From positions 3,047,001 to 3,111,000 of the forward strand of contig NZ_CP090349.1 in NCBI RefSeq assembly GCF_021398735.1: a stretch of 64,000 bases of DNA. The letters are read 5' to 3'. Within the stretch, counting starts at the first letter, position 1; every line of letters begins with the position of its first letter. Source of the DNA: Methylobacterium oryzae (GTDB lineage: Bacteria > Pseudomonadota > Alphaproteobacteria > Rhizobiales > Beijerinckiaceae). The position numbers and the translations under genes were made by a program. Shown piece by piece: positions 21,377 through 33,132 of this stretch. The notes beneath the pieces were generated by a model. The model was given only the letters and a program-made list of their open reading frames with translations, was not told the origin of the DNA and searched no databases.

Positions 21377-22230
21377 GCCGCTTCCTCCCTGTCGGCGCAG
21401 TCCAGCCGGTAGAGCACGTGGTCGCGCAGCGGCCCCTCCGGCACCGCCGGGTGCGGGAATGTCCCGGCCGCGCGCATGCCGAGGCGCTCCATCACGGCGC
21501 GGGAGCGGCCGTTGCCGGCCGCCGTGAAGGCCACGACGCTGCGGATCCCGCAGCGCTCCGCGAGGTCGGCGCGGGCGAGCCGCGCGGCGCGCGTGGCGAG
21601 GCCGCGGCCCCAGGAGTCGCGCGCGAGGCGCCAGGCCAGCTCGACCGTCGAACCGGGCCGGTCGCCGCCCGGGAAGGGCAGGGGCCGCAGGATCCGCATC
21701 GCGCCGGCGAAGCCGACGAACCGGCCCGCGTGTTCCAGGGCCCAGGGGCCGAACCCGTCCGCCACGAAGCGGCGGTCGAGGAGGCCGGCCTCGGCTTCGC
21801 TCTCCGTCGCGGTCCGGGTCCGGGGACAGTGGGCCATCACCGCCGGATCGGCGTTGAGCGCCGCGAACGGCGCCGCGTCCTCCGGGCGCCAGCGGCGCAG
21901 GGTCAGGTCGCCGTCGCGGAGAGCCGCGGGCACCGGCGCGAGGGCGATCTTGCCGCGCCACGCGAGCGAGCGGCGGTTGAGGAGGGCGAGATCCGCGCGC
22001 CCCGCGAGCACCGCCTCGCCGAGCGCGATCGCCAGCTCCAGCTGCGCGAGGGGCATGGTGGCGTGGGCGGGCGGGCGGACATGGTCGCGCCAGGCACCGC
22101 CGCAGGCGTGGTCCAGGAGGATGCGGGCGAAGCAATGGTCGAGCCGCACCGGCCAGCCCGGCCGGGCGGCCCCGGGCAGGCGGCGCTCCACCAGGTCCCG
22201 CCAGTGGGCGCGCCGGTCCGCCGCGCTCAT
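21373..22230 (-). CDS. GNAT family N-acetyltransferase with an extra N-terminal domain
   Basis: A 285-aa protein. Residues about 108-275 are a RimJ/RimL-like GNAT ([21 protein letters not shown], the acetyl-CoA loop [26 protein letters not shown]). Residues 1-100 form a separate region ([33 protein letters not shown]) that looks like a small independent protein fused on. It is coupled by ATGA overlaps to tsaD before it and gpsA after it. The target of acetylation is unknown. Confidence 0.82.
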   Translation of the reverse strand: MSAADRRAHWRDLVERRLPGAARPGWPVRLDHCFARILLDHACGGAWRDHVRPPAHATMPLAQLELAIALGEAVLAGRADLALLNRRSLAWRGKIALAPVPAALRDGDLTLRRWRPEDAAPFAALNADPAVMAHCPRTRTATESEAEAGLLDRRFVADGFGPWALEHAGRFVGFAGAMRILRPLPFPGGDRPGSTVELAWRLARDSWGRGLATRAARLARADLAERCGIRSVVAFTAAGNGRSRAVMERLGMRAAGTFPHPAVPEGPLRDHVLYRLDCADREEAA

Positions 22231-23291
22231 CCGGCCGGGACCGCCGCGCGGGCCGGGGCGGCCGCCAGCGGCCAGCGGGGCCGCGCCGGGGCGGTGAGGT
22301 CGTCCACCAGCCCGAGGCGCAGGCGCTCCAGCCCGGCCCAGGCGATCATCGCGCCGTTGTCGCCGCAGAGGGGCAGGGGCGGGGCCACGAAGCTCAGGCC
22401 CGCCTCGCCCGCGAGGGACGCGAGCGCCCGCCGGACGGCGCCGTTGGCCGCCACGCCCCCCGCCGCCACCAGGGCGGTCGGGCGTCCGGCGACGTCCGAG
22501 AAGGCGCGCAGGGCGACCCGGGCGCGGTCCACCACCACGTCGACCACGGCGGCCTGGAAGCTCGCGCAGAGATCGGCGACGTCGCGCTCGGCGAGCGGAG
22601 CGATCCGCTCGGCCTCGATCCGCACGGCGGTCTTGAGGCCCGAGAGGGAGAAGTCGGCCTCGCGGCGGCCGAGCATCGGCCGGGGCAGGGCGAAGCGCTC
22701 GGGATCGCCGGCCTCGGCCACGCGCTCGACCTCGGGGCCGCCGGGATAGCCGAGGCCCAGGAGCTTGGCGACCTTGTCGAAGGCCTCGCCGATGGCGTCG
22801 TCGACGGTGGAGCCGAGGCGCACGTAGTCGCCGACGCCGCGCACGGCGACGAGCTGGGTGTGGCCGCCCGAGACCAGGAGCAGCAGGTAGGGAAAGGCGA
22901 TGCCGTCGGTGAGCCGCGCCGTGAGGGCGTGGGCCTCCAGGTGGTTGACGGCGAGCAGGGGCTTGCGGGTCACGAGCGCCAGGGTCTTGGCGGTGACGAG
23001 GCCGACCAGCACGCCGCCGATCAGCCCGGGCCCGGCCGCCACCGCGATGCCGTCGAGGTCCCGGAAGCCGGTCCCGGCCCGGTCGAGGGCGCGGGCGATC
23101 AGCCGGTCGAGCACCTCGACATGGGCGCGGGCAGCGATCTCCGGCACGACGCCGCCGTAGGCCGCGTGCTCGGCGATCTGACTGAGCACCTCGTTGGCGC
23201 GGATCTGAGCGCCACCCTCCTCGTCGACCGACACCACCGCGGCGGCGGTCTCATCGCAGGTGGTCTCGATGCCGAGCACGGTCTTCTGCAC
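22227..23291 (-). CDS. tsaD: tRNA N6-adenosine threonylcarbamoyltransferase TsaD
   Basis: Transfers threonylcarbamoyl to A37 of ANN-reading tRNAs together with TsaB and TsaE. 354 aa from a GTG at 23291. This start is preferred over ATG 23318 because AAGGAG lies 8 bases upstream of the GTG and the protein then begins at the family's usual point ([14 protein letters not shown]). Metal ligands are His117 and His121 (NHLEAHAL), and [10 protein letters not shown] is near the C-terminus. The downstream GNAT gene overlaps by ATGA. Confidence 0.95.
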   Translation of the reverse strand: MQKTVLGIETTCDETAAAVVSVDEEGGAQIRANEVLSQIAEHAAYGGVVPEIAARAHVEVLDRLIARALDRAGTGFRDLDGIAVAAGPGLIGGVLVGLVTAKTLALVTRKPLLAVNHLEAHALTARLTDGIAFPYLLLLVSGGHTQLVAVRGVGDYVRLGSTVDDAIGEAFDKVAKLLGLGYPGGPEVERVAEAGDPERFALPRPMLGRREADFSLSGLKTAVRIEAERIAPLAERDVADLCASFQAAVVDVVVDRARVALRAFSDVAGRPTALVAAGGVAANGAVRRALASLAGEAGLSFVAPPLPLCGDNGAMIAWAGLERLRLGLVDDLTAPARPRWPLAAAPARAAVPAG

Positions 23292-23425
23292 GCGCGGAAC
23301 TCCTTGGTCCGGGCTCATCCTATCCGGCGGCGGCGGCGGCGCGAAGGCGGCCGGCCCCCGCCCGGGCCCGGAGCGTGGTGAATGGGCGCCGCCCTCCGTC
23401 CAGGAGGTCGGCGCGCGAGCCGTCG

Positions 23426-23635
23426 TCAGTCGACGGCGACCATGACGTCGGAGGCCTTGATCACCGCGTAGGCGGGACCGCCGGCGACGAGCTTGAGGGC
23501 CTCGACGGCCTCGTTGGTGATCGAGGCGGTGACCACCTGGCCGGGGCTGATCTCGATCCTCACGTGGGAGGTGGTCGCCCCCTTCTCCACCGAGACGACC
23601 GTACCCTTGAGAACGTTGCGCGCGCTGATCTTCAT
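23426..23635 (-). CDS. Molybdenum-pterin binding protein (Mop/TOBE domain)
   Basis: A 69-aa molbindin that stores or buffers molybdate in the cytosol. It starts [19 protein letters not shown] and ends ASDVMVAVD, a full Mop domain. It is encoded singly with AGAAG upstream. A molybdenum hydroxylase (iorAB type) lies 8 kb away, a plausible consumer. Confidence 0.92.
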   Translation of the reverse strand: MKISARNVLKGTVVSVEKGATTSHVRIEISPGQVVTASITNEAVEALKLVAGGPAYAVIKASDVMVAVD

Positions 23636-23730
23636 GGTCTTCTGCCAATCTCCACGAGCGGCACCGGAACGGGCCGCGGGGCGGCCCCGGGCCGGTCTCC
23701 TACAGCATGGCGGAGCCCGGCGCGACCGCC

Positions 23731-24069
23731 TCAGCGCGGATCGGCCCCGGGCGCGCCGGGCTCGTCCTCGGGGACCGGCGCGGCGCCCCAGGCGGCGAGC
23801 GCGGCGTTGAGGTCTTCGAGGACGAAGTGCCGGGCGCTGTCCCGGTCGTAGCCTTCCGCGAGGATTTCGTCGTAATCCGTGAAGACGTGGCGCGCGTAGG
23901 CCACGAGGGCGAGGCGGGCCGCCGTCTCGGGGGCGGCCCGGCGGAGGCCGGGGCTCGCCAGCGCCCGGTCGAGGGCGGCCTCCGCCTCGAAATCCGGCAG
24001 GCGCGGGGCGAGGCGGGCCAGGGCCGCGGCGACGGCCTCCCGGCGGTTCAGGGGCGGACCGGCGCTCAC
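23731..24069 (-). CDS. DUF2293-like protein
   Basis: A 112-aa acidic soluble protein with ETAARLALVAYARHVFTDYD and GYDRDSARHFVLEDLNAALAAWG, which I recognise as the DUF2293 pattern. Function is unknown for the family. The start is a GTG at 24069 with a weak ribosome site. The tail is Pro/Glu/Asp-rich. Confidence 0.72.
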   Translation of the reverse strand: MSAGPPLNRREAVAAALARLAPRLPDFEAEAALDRALASPGLRRAAPETAARLALVAYARHVFTDYDEILAEGYDRDSARHFVLEDLNAALAAWGAAPVPEDEPGAPGADPR

Positions 24070-24171
24070 CGGGGATCTGCCGTCGGCATGATTTTAAAGG
24101 TGTGATCGGGTAGGATCGCCGCCAGATGAGGCGGGGCCGGCACAGGATCCTCCGCCGGGGAGATCACGTCC

Positions 24172-24474
24172 ATGGCAATTCTTCGTCCCGCGCTGCTTCT
24201 CGGCCTCCTGCTCGGGGCGACGCCGGCGCTGGCCCAGAGCCCGGCTCCGGGCGCGGGCCCCGGCCCCGCCGCCCCGGCCGGCCCCATCGTGGGCGGCCGC
24301 CGGGTCACCCCCATGAGCCAGACCAAGCCGACGGGCAACGCCGCGGCCACCGGACTGCCGCAGCCCGTGAGCCAGGCCGAGATGATCAAGGCTCAGAAGG
24401 CCGCCGAGGCCCGCTCGAAGGCCTGGGACAGCAAGATGCGGCACACGATGGGCTCGATCTGCCACGGCTGCTGA
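24172..24474 (+). CDS. Small secreted protein with C-terminal Cys pair
   Basis: A 100-aa protein with a clear Sec signal (residues 1-22, cleavage after ALAQ). A Pro/Ala/Gly-rich linker follows, then a helical part (SQAEMIKAQKAAEARSKAWDSKM), ending in GSICHGC. The CxxC-like end (Cys-His-Gly-Cys) could form a disulfide or bind a metal. No family recognised. GGGGAG lies before the ATG. Confidence 0.7.
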   Translation: MAILRPALLLGLLLGATPALAQSPAPGAGPGPAAPAGPIVGGRRVTPMSQTKPTGNAAATGLPQPVSQAEMIKAQKAAEARSKAWDSKMRHTMGSICHGC

Positions 24475-24535
24475 GGCCCGCGCCCCGTCCCGGGTGCCGG
24501 AGGCCGGCCTTCGGGACTGAGGTATCGAAACGCGA

Positions 24536-24561
24536 AGGGGCCGCCCGAACGGGCAGCCCCT
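24536..24561. terminator. Hairpin terminator downstream of rpsD
   Basis: Stem of 11 positions with one mismatch (24536-24546 with 24551-24561) and a 4-base loop, 25 bases past the rpsD stop on the minus strand. On that side it is followed by TCGCGTTTCG. It lies between convergent genes and may serve both. Confidence 0.6.
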
Positions 24562-24585
24562 CCATCGGTCGCCGGGGCGACAGGA

Positions 24586-25203
24586 TCAGCGGGAGTAGAA
24601 CTCGATGACGAGGTTCGGCTCCATCTGCACCGGGTAGGGCACCTCGGACAGGCTGGGGATGCGGGTGACGCGGGCGGTCATCTTGGCGTGGTCGGCCTCG
24701 ATGTAGTCCGGCACGTCGCGCTCGGAGAGCTGCGTCGCCACGATGACGATCTCGAGCTGGCGGGACGACTCCTTGACCTCGATGAGGTCGCCGGCCTTCA
24801 CCTGGTAGCTCGGGATGTTGACGCGGACGCCGTTCACCTTGACGTGGCCGTGGTTGACGAACTGGCGCGCGGCGAACGGGGTGGCGACGAACTTCGCCCG
24901 GTAGACCACGGCGTCGAGGCGGCGCTCGAGCAGGCCGACGAGGTTCTCGCCGGAATCGCCGCGCAGGCGGATCGCCTCGGCGTAGTAGCGGCGGAACTGC
25001 TTCTCGGTGATGTTGCCGTAGTAGCCCTTGAGCTTCTGCTTGGCGCGCAGCTGCGTGCCGAAGTCGCTCATCTTGCCCTTGCGGCGCTGGCCGTGCTGGC
25101 CGGGGCCGTACTCGCGGCGGTTGACGGGGCTCTTCGGGCGGCCCCAGATGTTCTGGCCCATGCGGCGGTCGAGCTTGTGCTTCGCCTGAATCCGCTTCGA
25201 CAT
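24586..25203 (-). CDS. rpsD: 30S ribosomal protein S4
   Basis: Primary 16S rRNA-binding protein that starts assembly of the small-subunit body. 205 aa, the usual length. It begins [21 protein letters not shown]; the S4 RNA-binding domain is at about 95-160 ([37 protein letters not shown]) and it ends in IEFYSR. ATG 25203 is chosen by homology, with GGAAG upstream; the open frame beyond is not S4-like. As in most alphaproteobacteria it is a single gene outside the large ribosomal clusters. Confidence 0.98.
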   Translation of the reverse strand: MSKRIQAKHKLDRRMGQNIWGRPKSPVNRREYGPGQHGQRRKGKMSDFGTQLRAKQKLKGYYGNITEKQFRRYYAEAIRLRGDSGENLVGLLERRLDAVVYRAKFVATPFAARQFVNHGHVKVNGVRVNIPSYQVKAGDLIEVKESSRQLEIVIVATQLSERDVPDYIEADHAKMTARVTRIPSLSEVPYPVQMEPNLVIEFYSR

Positions 25204-25317
25204 ATCTTCCGCGTCCTCTCGTGACGAGAATGAGGAACGCGCCCTCCTTTTCCCGGCCCTTCGCGGTCCGGGACGACAGGGCGGGAGGATCCCGCCCACG
25301 GGTGCGCGTGAAAACGC

Positions 25318-25345
25318 GACGGGGCCCCGTGCGGAGCCCCATCGA
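25318..25345 (-). promoter_or_regulatory. GC-rich hairpin in the rpsD leader
   Basis: On the minus strand GGGGCTCCG...GGGGCCCC forms a strong stem about 120 bases before the rpsD ATG, followed by GTCGCGTTTTCACGCG. It could be a leader structure used by S4 for autoregulation, or a terminator of antisense transcription. The sequence shows only the stem. Confidence 0.35.
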
Positions 25346-25396
25346 CGGGCGGGTCTTTAGGGGACGGACGCGCCGCGGTCAACCGTGAGAGGTCAG

Positions 25397-25876
25397 ATGA
25401 ACGAGTCAGTCGCGCTCCGGCGCGGTGCGCCCGCGGACGCGGACGCGATCCGGGCGCTGGTGGAGGCGGCCTACACGAAGTGGATCCCGGTGATCGGCCG
25501 CCTGCCGATCCCCATGCGGGCGGACTACGCGCAGGCTCTGCGGGACCACCGCTTCGACCTGCTGGTGGCCGGCCCGGATCTCGCCGGCCTGATCGAGACG
25601 CGGACCGAGGCCGATCACCTTCTGGTCGTCAACGTCGCGGTGCATCCGGCCTTCCAGGGCCGGGGCTTCGGCAGCCGGCTGATGGGACGCGCCGACGCGG
25701 TCGCGGGCGAGGCCGGGCTGACGCGACTGCGCCTCTACACCAACAAGAAGTACACGGCGAACCTGCGCCTCTACGGGGCACTCGGCTACCGGGTGGAGCG
25801 GGAGGAGCTCTACGACGGACCGGGCCGGACCCGCGACGACGACGTCACCGTGCACATGGTGAAGGACCTGGTTTGA
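25397..25876 (+). CDS. GNAT family N-acetyltransferase
   Basis: A 159-aa single-domain acetyltransferase. The beta4/acetyl-CoA-binding part reads VVNVAVHPAFQGRGFGSRL, and RLYTNKKYTANLRLYGALGYR matches the C-terminal half. ATG 25397 has GAGAGG just before it; an in-frame GTG at 25385 lies ahead of that site. The substrate is unknown; it is a lone gene. Confidence 0.88.
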   Translation: MNESVALRRGAPADADAIRALVEAAYTKWIPVIGRLPIPMRADYAQALRDHRFDLLVAGPDLAGLIETRTEADHLLVVNVAVHPAFQGRGFGSRLMGRADAVAGEAGLTRLRLYTNKKYTANLRLYGALGYRVEREELYDGPGRTRDDDVTVHMVKDLV

Positions 25877-25900
25877 GGAATCGGCGCCGGCCCTGCCGCC

Positions 25901-25986
25901 ATCGCGCCCGCAGCGAAGCGACCCGGAGTCGCGCGCCGCCGTCGAGCGTGGCGCCTCTGGGTCGCTTCGCTCCCCGCGCAGAGACG
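25901..25986. repeat. Palindromic repeat element, copy B (REP-like)
   Basis: The left arm contains GCAGCGAAGCGACCCGGAG (25910-25928) and the right arm CTCTGGGTCGCTTCGCTCC (25955-25973), ending CGCAGAGAC. The core matches copies A and C, with CGAAGC as the shared centre and a GACCC variant in place of AATCC. It lies between convergent genes. Confidence 0.65.
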
Positions 25987-26005
25987 GCACGTCTGCCGGC
26001 TCCCC

Positions 26006-28970
<2,965 letters not shown>

Positions 28971-28989
28971 GGCGCCTCGGCAATGAGGT

Positions 28990-29016
28990 CCGCGGCGGCC
29001 AGCTTGGCCGCCGCGG
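28990..29016. terminator. Hairpin between convergent hydrolase and mutase genes
   Basis: CCGCGGCGGCC (28990-29000) pairs exactly with 29006-29016; the loop is AGCTT. It lies between the two stop codons and probably terminates from both sides. Confidence 0.55.
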
Positions 29017-29026
29017 GAGGCGCGTC

Positions 29027-31192
29027 CTACTCCGCCGCCTGCCGGGCCGCGTAGCCCAGCCGCTCGTTCAGCGCGCGGATCAGCTTGGCTGCCGCCTCGG
29101 CGATCACCGTGCCGGGCGGGAAGATCGCCGCCGCGCCGGCCGCCGTCAGCGCCTCGTAGTCGCCCGGCGGGATGACGCCGCCGATGGCGATCATCACGTC
29201 GTCGCGGCCCTGCTCGGTGAGCGCCGCCTTCAGCTCCGGCACCAGCGTCAGGTGGCCGGCCGCCAGCGACGAGACGCCGACGATGTGGACGTCGTTCTCC
29301 ACCGCCTGCCGGGCGGCCTCCGCCGGCGTGGCGAAGAGCGGCCCGATATCCACGTCGAAGCCGAGATCCGCGAAGGCCGAGGCGATCACCTTCTGGCCGC
29401 GGTCGTGACCGTCCTGGCCCATCTTGGCGACCAGGATGCGCGGCCGGCGGCCGTCGTTCTCCTCGAACGCCTCGACCAGCGCCCGGACTTCCTCGACCAC
29501 TGGCGACATGCCCCCCACCTCACGCTTGTAGACGCCGGAGATCGAGCGGATCTCGGCGCGGTGCCGGCCCCAGGCCTTCTCCAGGGCCTCGGAAATCTCA
29601 CCCACCGTCGCCTTGGCGCGGGCGGCCTCGACGGCGAGTTCGAGCAGGTTGCCGGCACCGTCGGCGGCCTTCGTGAGCGCCTCGAGCCGGGCCGTCACGG
29701 CGGCCTCGTCGCGCTCGTCGCGCAGGCGCTTGAGCTTGTCGATCTGGAGCCGGCGGACATTGCCGTTGTCGACCCGCAGCAGCTCGATCGCCATCTCGTC
29801 GTCGGCGCGGAACTTGTTGATGCCCACGATGGTCTGCCGGCCGGAATCGATCCGCGCCTGGGCGCGGGCGGCGGCCTCCTCGATGCGGAGCTTCGGGATG
29901 CCGGCCTCGATCGCCTTGGCCATGCCACCGAGCCCGTCGACCTCGCGGATGTGCTCCCAGGCGCGGGCGACCATGTCGGCGGTGAGCTTCTCCACGTAGT
30001 AGGAGCCGCCCCAAGGATCGACGATCCGGGTGGTGCCGCTCTCCTGCTGCAGGAACAACTGGGTGTTGCGGGCGATCCGGGCCGAGAAGTCGGTGGGCAG
30101 CGCCAGCGCCTCGTCCAGCGCGTTGGTGTGGAGCGACTGCGTGCCGCCCTGCGTCGCCGCCATCGCCTCGATGTTGGTGCGGGTGACGTTGTTGAACACG
30201 TCCTGGGCGGTGAGCGACCAGCCCGACGTCTGCGAGTGGGTGCGCAGGGCGAGCGACTTCTCCGACTTCGGATCGAACCCCTTCACGAGCTTCGCCCAGA
30301 TCAGGCGCGCGGCCCGCATCTTGGCGACCTCCATGAAGAAGTTGGTCGAGATCGCCCAGAAGAACGACAGGCGCGGGGCGAACTGGTCGATGGTCAGCCC
30401 GGCCGCCAGCCCGGCCTTGATGTACTCGACGCCGTCGGCGAGCGTGTAGGCGAGCTCCAGGTCGTTCGTGGCGCCCGCCTCCTGCATGTGGTAGCCGGAG
30501 ATCGAGATCGAATTGAACTTCGGCATGTTCTTCGACGTGTAGGCGAAGATATCGGAGATGATCCGCATCGATCCCTTGGGGGGATAGATGTAGGTGTTAC
30601 GGACCATGAACTCCTTGAGGATGTCGTTCTGGATCGTGCCCGCGAGCTTCTGCGGCGGCACGCCCTGCTCCTCGGCGGCGACGATGTAAAGGGCGAGGAT
30701 CGGCAGCACCGCGCCGTTCATCGTCATCGACACAGTCATCTCGTCCAGCGGGATGCCGGAGAACAGTGTGCGCATGTCGTAGATCGAGTCGATCGCCACG
30801 CCCGCCATGCCGACATCGCCCGAGACGCGGGGATGGTCGGAATCGTAGCCGCGGTGGGTGGCGAGATCGAAGGCGACCGACAGGCCCTTCTGCCCGGCCG
30901 CGAGGTTGCGGCGGTAGAAGGCGTTCGAATCCTCGGCCGTGGAGAAGCCGGCATATTGCCGGATCGTCCAGGGCTGGGTGACGTACATGGTCGGGTAGGG
31001 GCCGCGCAGGAACGGCGCGATCCCCGGATAGGTGTCGAGGAACTCGATGCCCTCCCGGTCCTCCGGCCCGTAGCGGCCCTTCACCGGGATGCCCTCCGGC
31101 GTCATCCAGGGCTCGCCGAGCGCCGGGGCCGACACCGCGAGCGATTCGCCTGAGAACGGGACTTCGGCGAAGTTCGGGATGCGGGAGGTCAT
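29027..31192 (-). CDS. scpA: Methylmalonyl-CoA mutase, large (catalytic) subunit
   Basis: B12-dependent conversion of (R)-methylmalonyl-CoA to succinyl-CoA, part of propionyl-CoA use and of the ethylmalonyl-CoA pathway in methylotrophs. 721 aa with a substrate barrel ([26 protein letters not shown]) and a C-terminal cobalamin domain ([10 protein letters not shown], about residues 600-610, with His as cobalt ligand). The partner small-chain mutase and the MeaB-like chaperone are not adjacent. Also called mcmA. Confidence 0.95.
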   Translation of the reverse strand: MTSRIPNFAEVPFSGESLAVSAPALGEPWMTPEGIPVKGRYGPEDREGIEFLDTYPGIAPFLRGPYPTMYVTQPWTIRQYAGFSTAEDSNAFYRRNLAAGQKGLSVAFDLATHRGYDSDHPRVSGDVGMAGVAIDSIYDMRTLFSGIPLDEMTVSMTMNGAVLPILALYIVAAEEQGVPPQKLAGTIQNDILKEFMVRNTYIYPPKGSMRIISDIFAYTSKNMPKFNSISISGYHMQEAGATNDLELAYTLADGVEYIKAGLAAGLTIDQFAPRLSFFWAISTNFFMEVAKMRAARLIWAKLVKGFDPKSEKSLALRTHSQTSGWSLTAQDVFNNVTRTNIEAMAATQGGTQSLHTNALDEALALPTDFSARIARNTQLFLQQESGTTRIVDPWGGSYYVEKLTADMVARAWEHIREVDGLGGMAKAIEAGIPKLRIEEAAARAQARIDSGRQTIVGINKFRADDEMAIELLRVDNGNVRRLQIDKLKRLRDERDEAAVTARLEALTKAADGAGNLLELAVEAARAKATVGEISEALEKAWGRHRAEIRSISGVYKREVGGMSPVVEEVRALVEAFEENDGRRPRILVAKMGQDGHDRGQKVIASAFADLGFDVDIGPLFATPAEAARQAVENDVHIVGVSSLAAGHLTLVPELKAALTEQGRDDVMIAIGGVIPPGDYEALTAAGAAAIFPPGTVIAEAAAKLIRALNERLGYAARQAAE

Positions 31193-31309
31193 GGCGTTGA
31201 CTCGTTGTGGCGTTTGTCACGCCATTATAGGGACCCGCTCGGAGCGGGCTACTCCCCTATCGGTCAAGCCTCGCGCGGAGGCCGCGCGGCGCCGGCGCCC
31301 CGGCAGGCC

Positions 31310-32029
31310 TCAGCGGACCTCGACGTCCCGGTCCCCCGGGCCGCGCCGCAGCAGGTAGATCACGGCGCCGGCGAGCATCAGCGCCATCCCGTACCACGTG
31401 ATCGCGTAGACGAGGTGGTTGTTGGGGAAGGCGATCACCGTGAGGCCGCCCACCGGCAGGCCGCCCGGATTGGGTGTCGCGTCCGCGTCCACGAAGTAGG
31501 GGGCGACGTCGGTCAGGTCCCGGGCGGCGGCGATCGCTGCCACGTCGCGGGAATACCAGCGGCCGTCCTTCGGATCGTTGGCGCGCAGGAACGCCCCCCC
31601 GGGCTCGGTCAGCCGCAGGAGGCCGGTCACCGCGGTCTCGCCGGCGACCTGCCCGGCCGCCCGGGTCGCCGGGTCCCGACGGTCGCCGGGCACGAAGCCG
31701 CGATTGACCAGCACGACGGTCCCGTCCGGCCGCCGCAGGGGCGTCAGCACCCAGAAGCCGCCGCCCAGCTCGGTGACGGCCTGAACCAGGGTCTCGCGAT
31801 CGTGCAGGAAGGTGCCGGAGAGCCGGACATGCCGGTAGGCGTCGTCGGGGCCGACGCGCGGCCACGCGGCGGCGCCGGGCGCCGGCACGGGCGGCGCGTG
31901 GACCCGGGCATCGACCCGGGCGATCAGGTCGAGCTTCCAGGCCCGCCGCTCCACCTGCCAGGTCCCGAGCCCCAGCAGCACCAGGAAGACGAGGCCCGCG
32001 CCGGCGCCGAACACGGCGCGCCGCAGCAA
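31310..32029 (-). CDS. SURF1 family cytochrome oxidase assembly protein
   Basis: Membrane assembly factor for haem-copper oxidases, here the last gene of the cyo cluster. Two helices bracket a periplasmic domain: the N-terminal one is followed by the hallmark GLGTWQVERRAWK, and the C-terminal one by HLVYAITWYGMALML. The start is unsure. The nearest standard codon giving the whole first helix is TTG 32029 (239 aa). ATG 32176 lies 73 bases inside cyoD, and a CTG at 32107 overlaps the cyoD stop. The Gly/Pro-rich residues before the helix could be translated. Confidence 0.82.
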   Translation of the reverse strand: MLRRAVFGAGAGLVFLVLLGLGTWQVERRAWKLDLIARVDARVHAPPVPAPGAAAWPRVGPDDAYRHVRLSGTFLHDRETLVQAVTELGGGFWVLTPLRRPDGTVVLVNRGFVPGDRRDPATRAAGQVAGETAVTGLLRLTEPGGAFLRANDPKDGRWYSRDVAAIAAARDLTDVAPYFVDADATPNPGGLPVGGLTVIAFPNNHLVYAITWYGMALMLAGAVIYLLRRGPGDRDVEVR

Positions 32030-32103
32030 CGAGAGCGGGGCCGGGGAGGGGCCCGGATCGGACCCCCCTCCCGACCCCGCGGGTCTCGAAACCGAACGCG
32101 CGC

Positions 32104-32499
32104 TCAGCGGGCGTTCTTCATGACGTCGTGGGCATCCATCGGCATCATGTTGTGGTTGAGGTGGTACATGACCCACACCGAGCCGGCGAGCATGATCACC
32201 ACCAGCGTGATGGTGAAGATCAGTGCCATGAAGGTCCAGCCGCCCTCCGACTTCGTGCTCATGTGCAGGAAGTAGATGACGTGCACGACCATCTGGACGC
32301 CGCCGAGCGCCAGGATCACCAGGGTGGTGACGAGGCTGTTGTCGAGCACGTTGCCCATCACCAGCCAGAACGGGATCACCGTCAGGATCACCGACAGGAC
32401 GAAGCCCGTCATGTAGCTCTGGAAGGTGCCGTGCCCGCCCTCGCTGTGGGCGTCGTGGTGGCCGTGCCCGGCGGCGGCGTTGTGAACGTCGGCGCTCAT
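32104..32499 (-). CDS. cyoD: Cytochrome o ubiquinol oxidase subunit IV
   Basis: Accessory membrane subunit of the bo3-type quinol oxidase (131 aa). Three helices (FVLSVILTVIPFWLVM, LVILALGGVQMVVHVIYFLHM, TFMALIFTITLVVIMLAGSVWV) follow a His-rich soluble N-terminus (GHGHHDAHSEGGHG). Its ATG overlaps the cyoC stop in ATGA. Confidence 0.93.
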   Translation of the reverse strand: MSADVHNAAAGHGHHDAHSEGGHGTFQSYMTGFVLSVILTVIPFWLVMGNVLDNSLVTTLVILALGGVQMVVHVIYFLHMSTKSEGGWTFMALIFTITLVVIMLAGSVWVMYHLNHNMMPMDAHDVMKNAR

Positions 32500-33128
32500 T
32501 CGAGCACTCCCATCAGGTAGACGACGGTGAAGACGCCGATCCAGATCAGGTCGAGGAAGTGCCAGAACATCGACAGGCACATCAGCCGGCGCTTGTTCTC
32601 GACGATCAGGCCGCGCTTGCTCACCTGCACCATCAGCACGACGAGCCACAGGATGCCCATCGAGACGTGCAGGCCGTGCGTCCCGACCAGGGTGTAGAAC
32701 GAGGACAGGAACGCGCTGCGCCAGGGCGGCGCGCCCTCGTGGAACAGGTGAACGAACTCGCGGATCTCCAGGGCCACGAAGGCGACGCCGAACAGGCCGG
32801 TGATGGCGAGCCAGATCTGCGTCTGCTTCACCCGGTCCCGGTCCATCTCCAGCATGGCGAAGCCGTAGGTGATGGACGAGAACAGCAGCATGGCGGTGTT
32901 CACCGCGATGCCCGGCAGGTCGAACAGCTCCTTCGGGGTGGGGCCGGCCGCGTAGCTGCGCCCGAGCACCCCGTAGGTCGCGAACAGGGTCGCGAAGATG
33001 AGGCAATCGCTCATCAGGTAGAGCCAGAACCCGAGCATGGTCGAGCCCTCGGAATGATGGCCCTCCTCGTCGGTCTGGTAGAAGACCGGCGCCGCGGCGC
33101 CGGGGGGTGCAGTCTCCGCGTGCATCAT
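32496..33128 (-). CDS. cyoC: Cytochrome o ubiquinol oxidase subunit III
   Basis: Five-helix subunit III (210 aa). Conserved segments are GFWLYLMSDCLIFATLFATY, FLSSFYTLVGTHGLHV and FWHFLDLIWIGVFTVVYLMG. Two adjacent ATGs (33128, 33125) are possible starts. It follows cyoB by four bases and overlaps cyoD. Confidence 0.95.
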   Translation of the reverse strand: MMHAETAPPGAAAPVFYQTDEEGHHSEGSTMLGFWLYLMSDCLIFATLFATYGVLGRSYAAGPTPKELFDLPGIAVNTAMLLFSSITYGFAMLEMDRDRVKQTQIWLAITGLFGVAFVALEIREFVHLFHEGAPPWRSAFLSSFYTLVGTHGLHVSMGILWLVVLMVQVSKRGLIVENKRRLMCLSMFWHFLDLIWIGVFTVVYLMGVLE

Positions 33129-33132
33129 CGGA

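Noticed and set aside
23318..23318. ATG start for tsaD
   Set aside because: The GTG at 23291 has AAGGAG at ideal spacing and begins where TsaD proteins normally begin.
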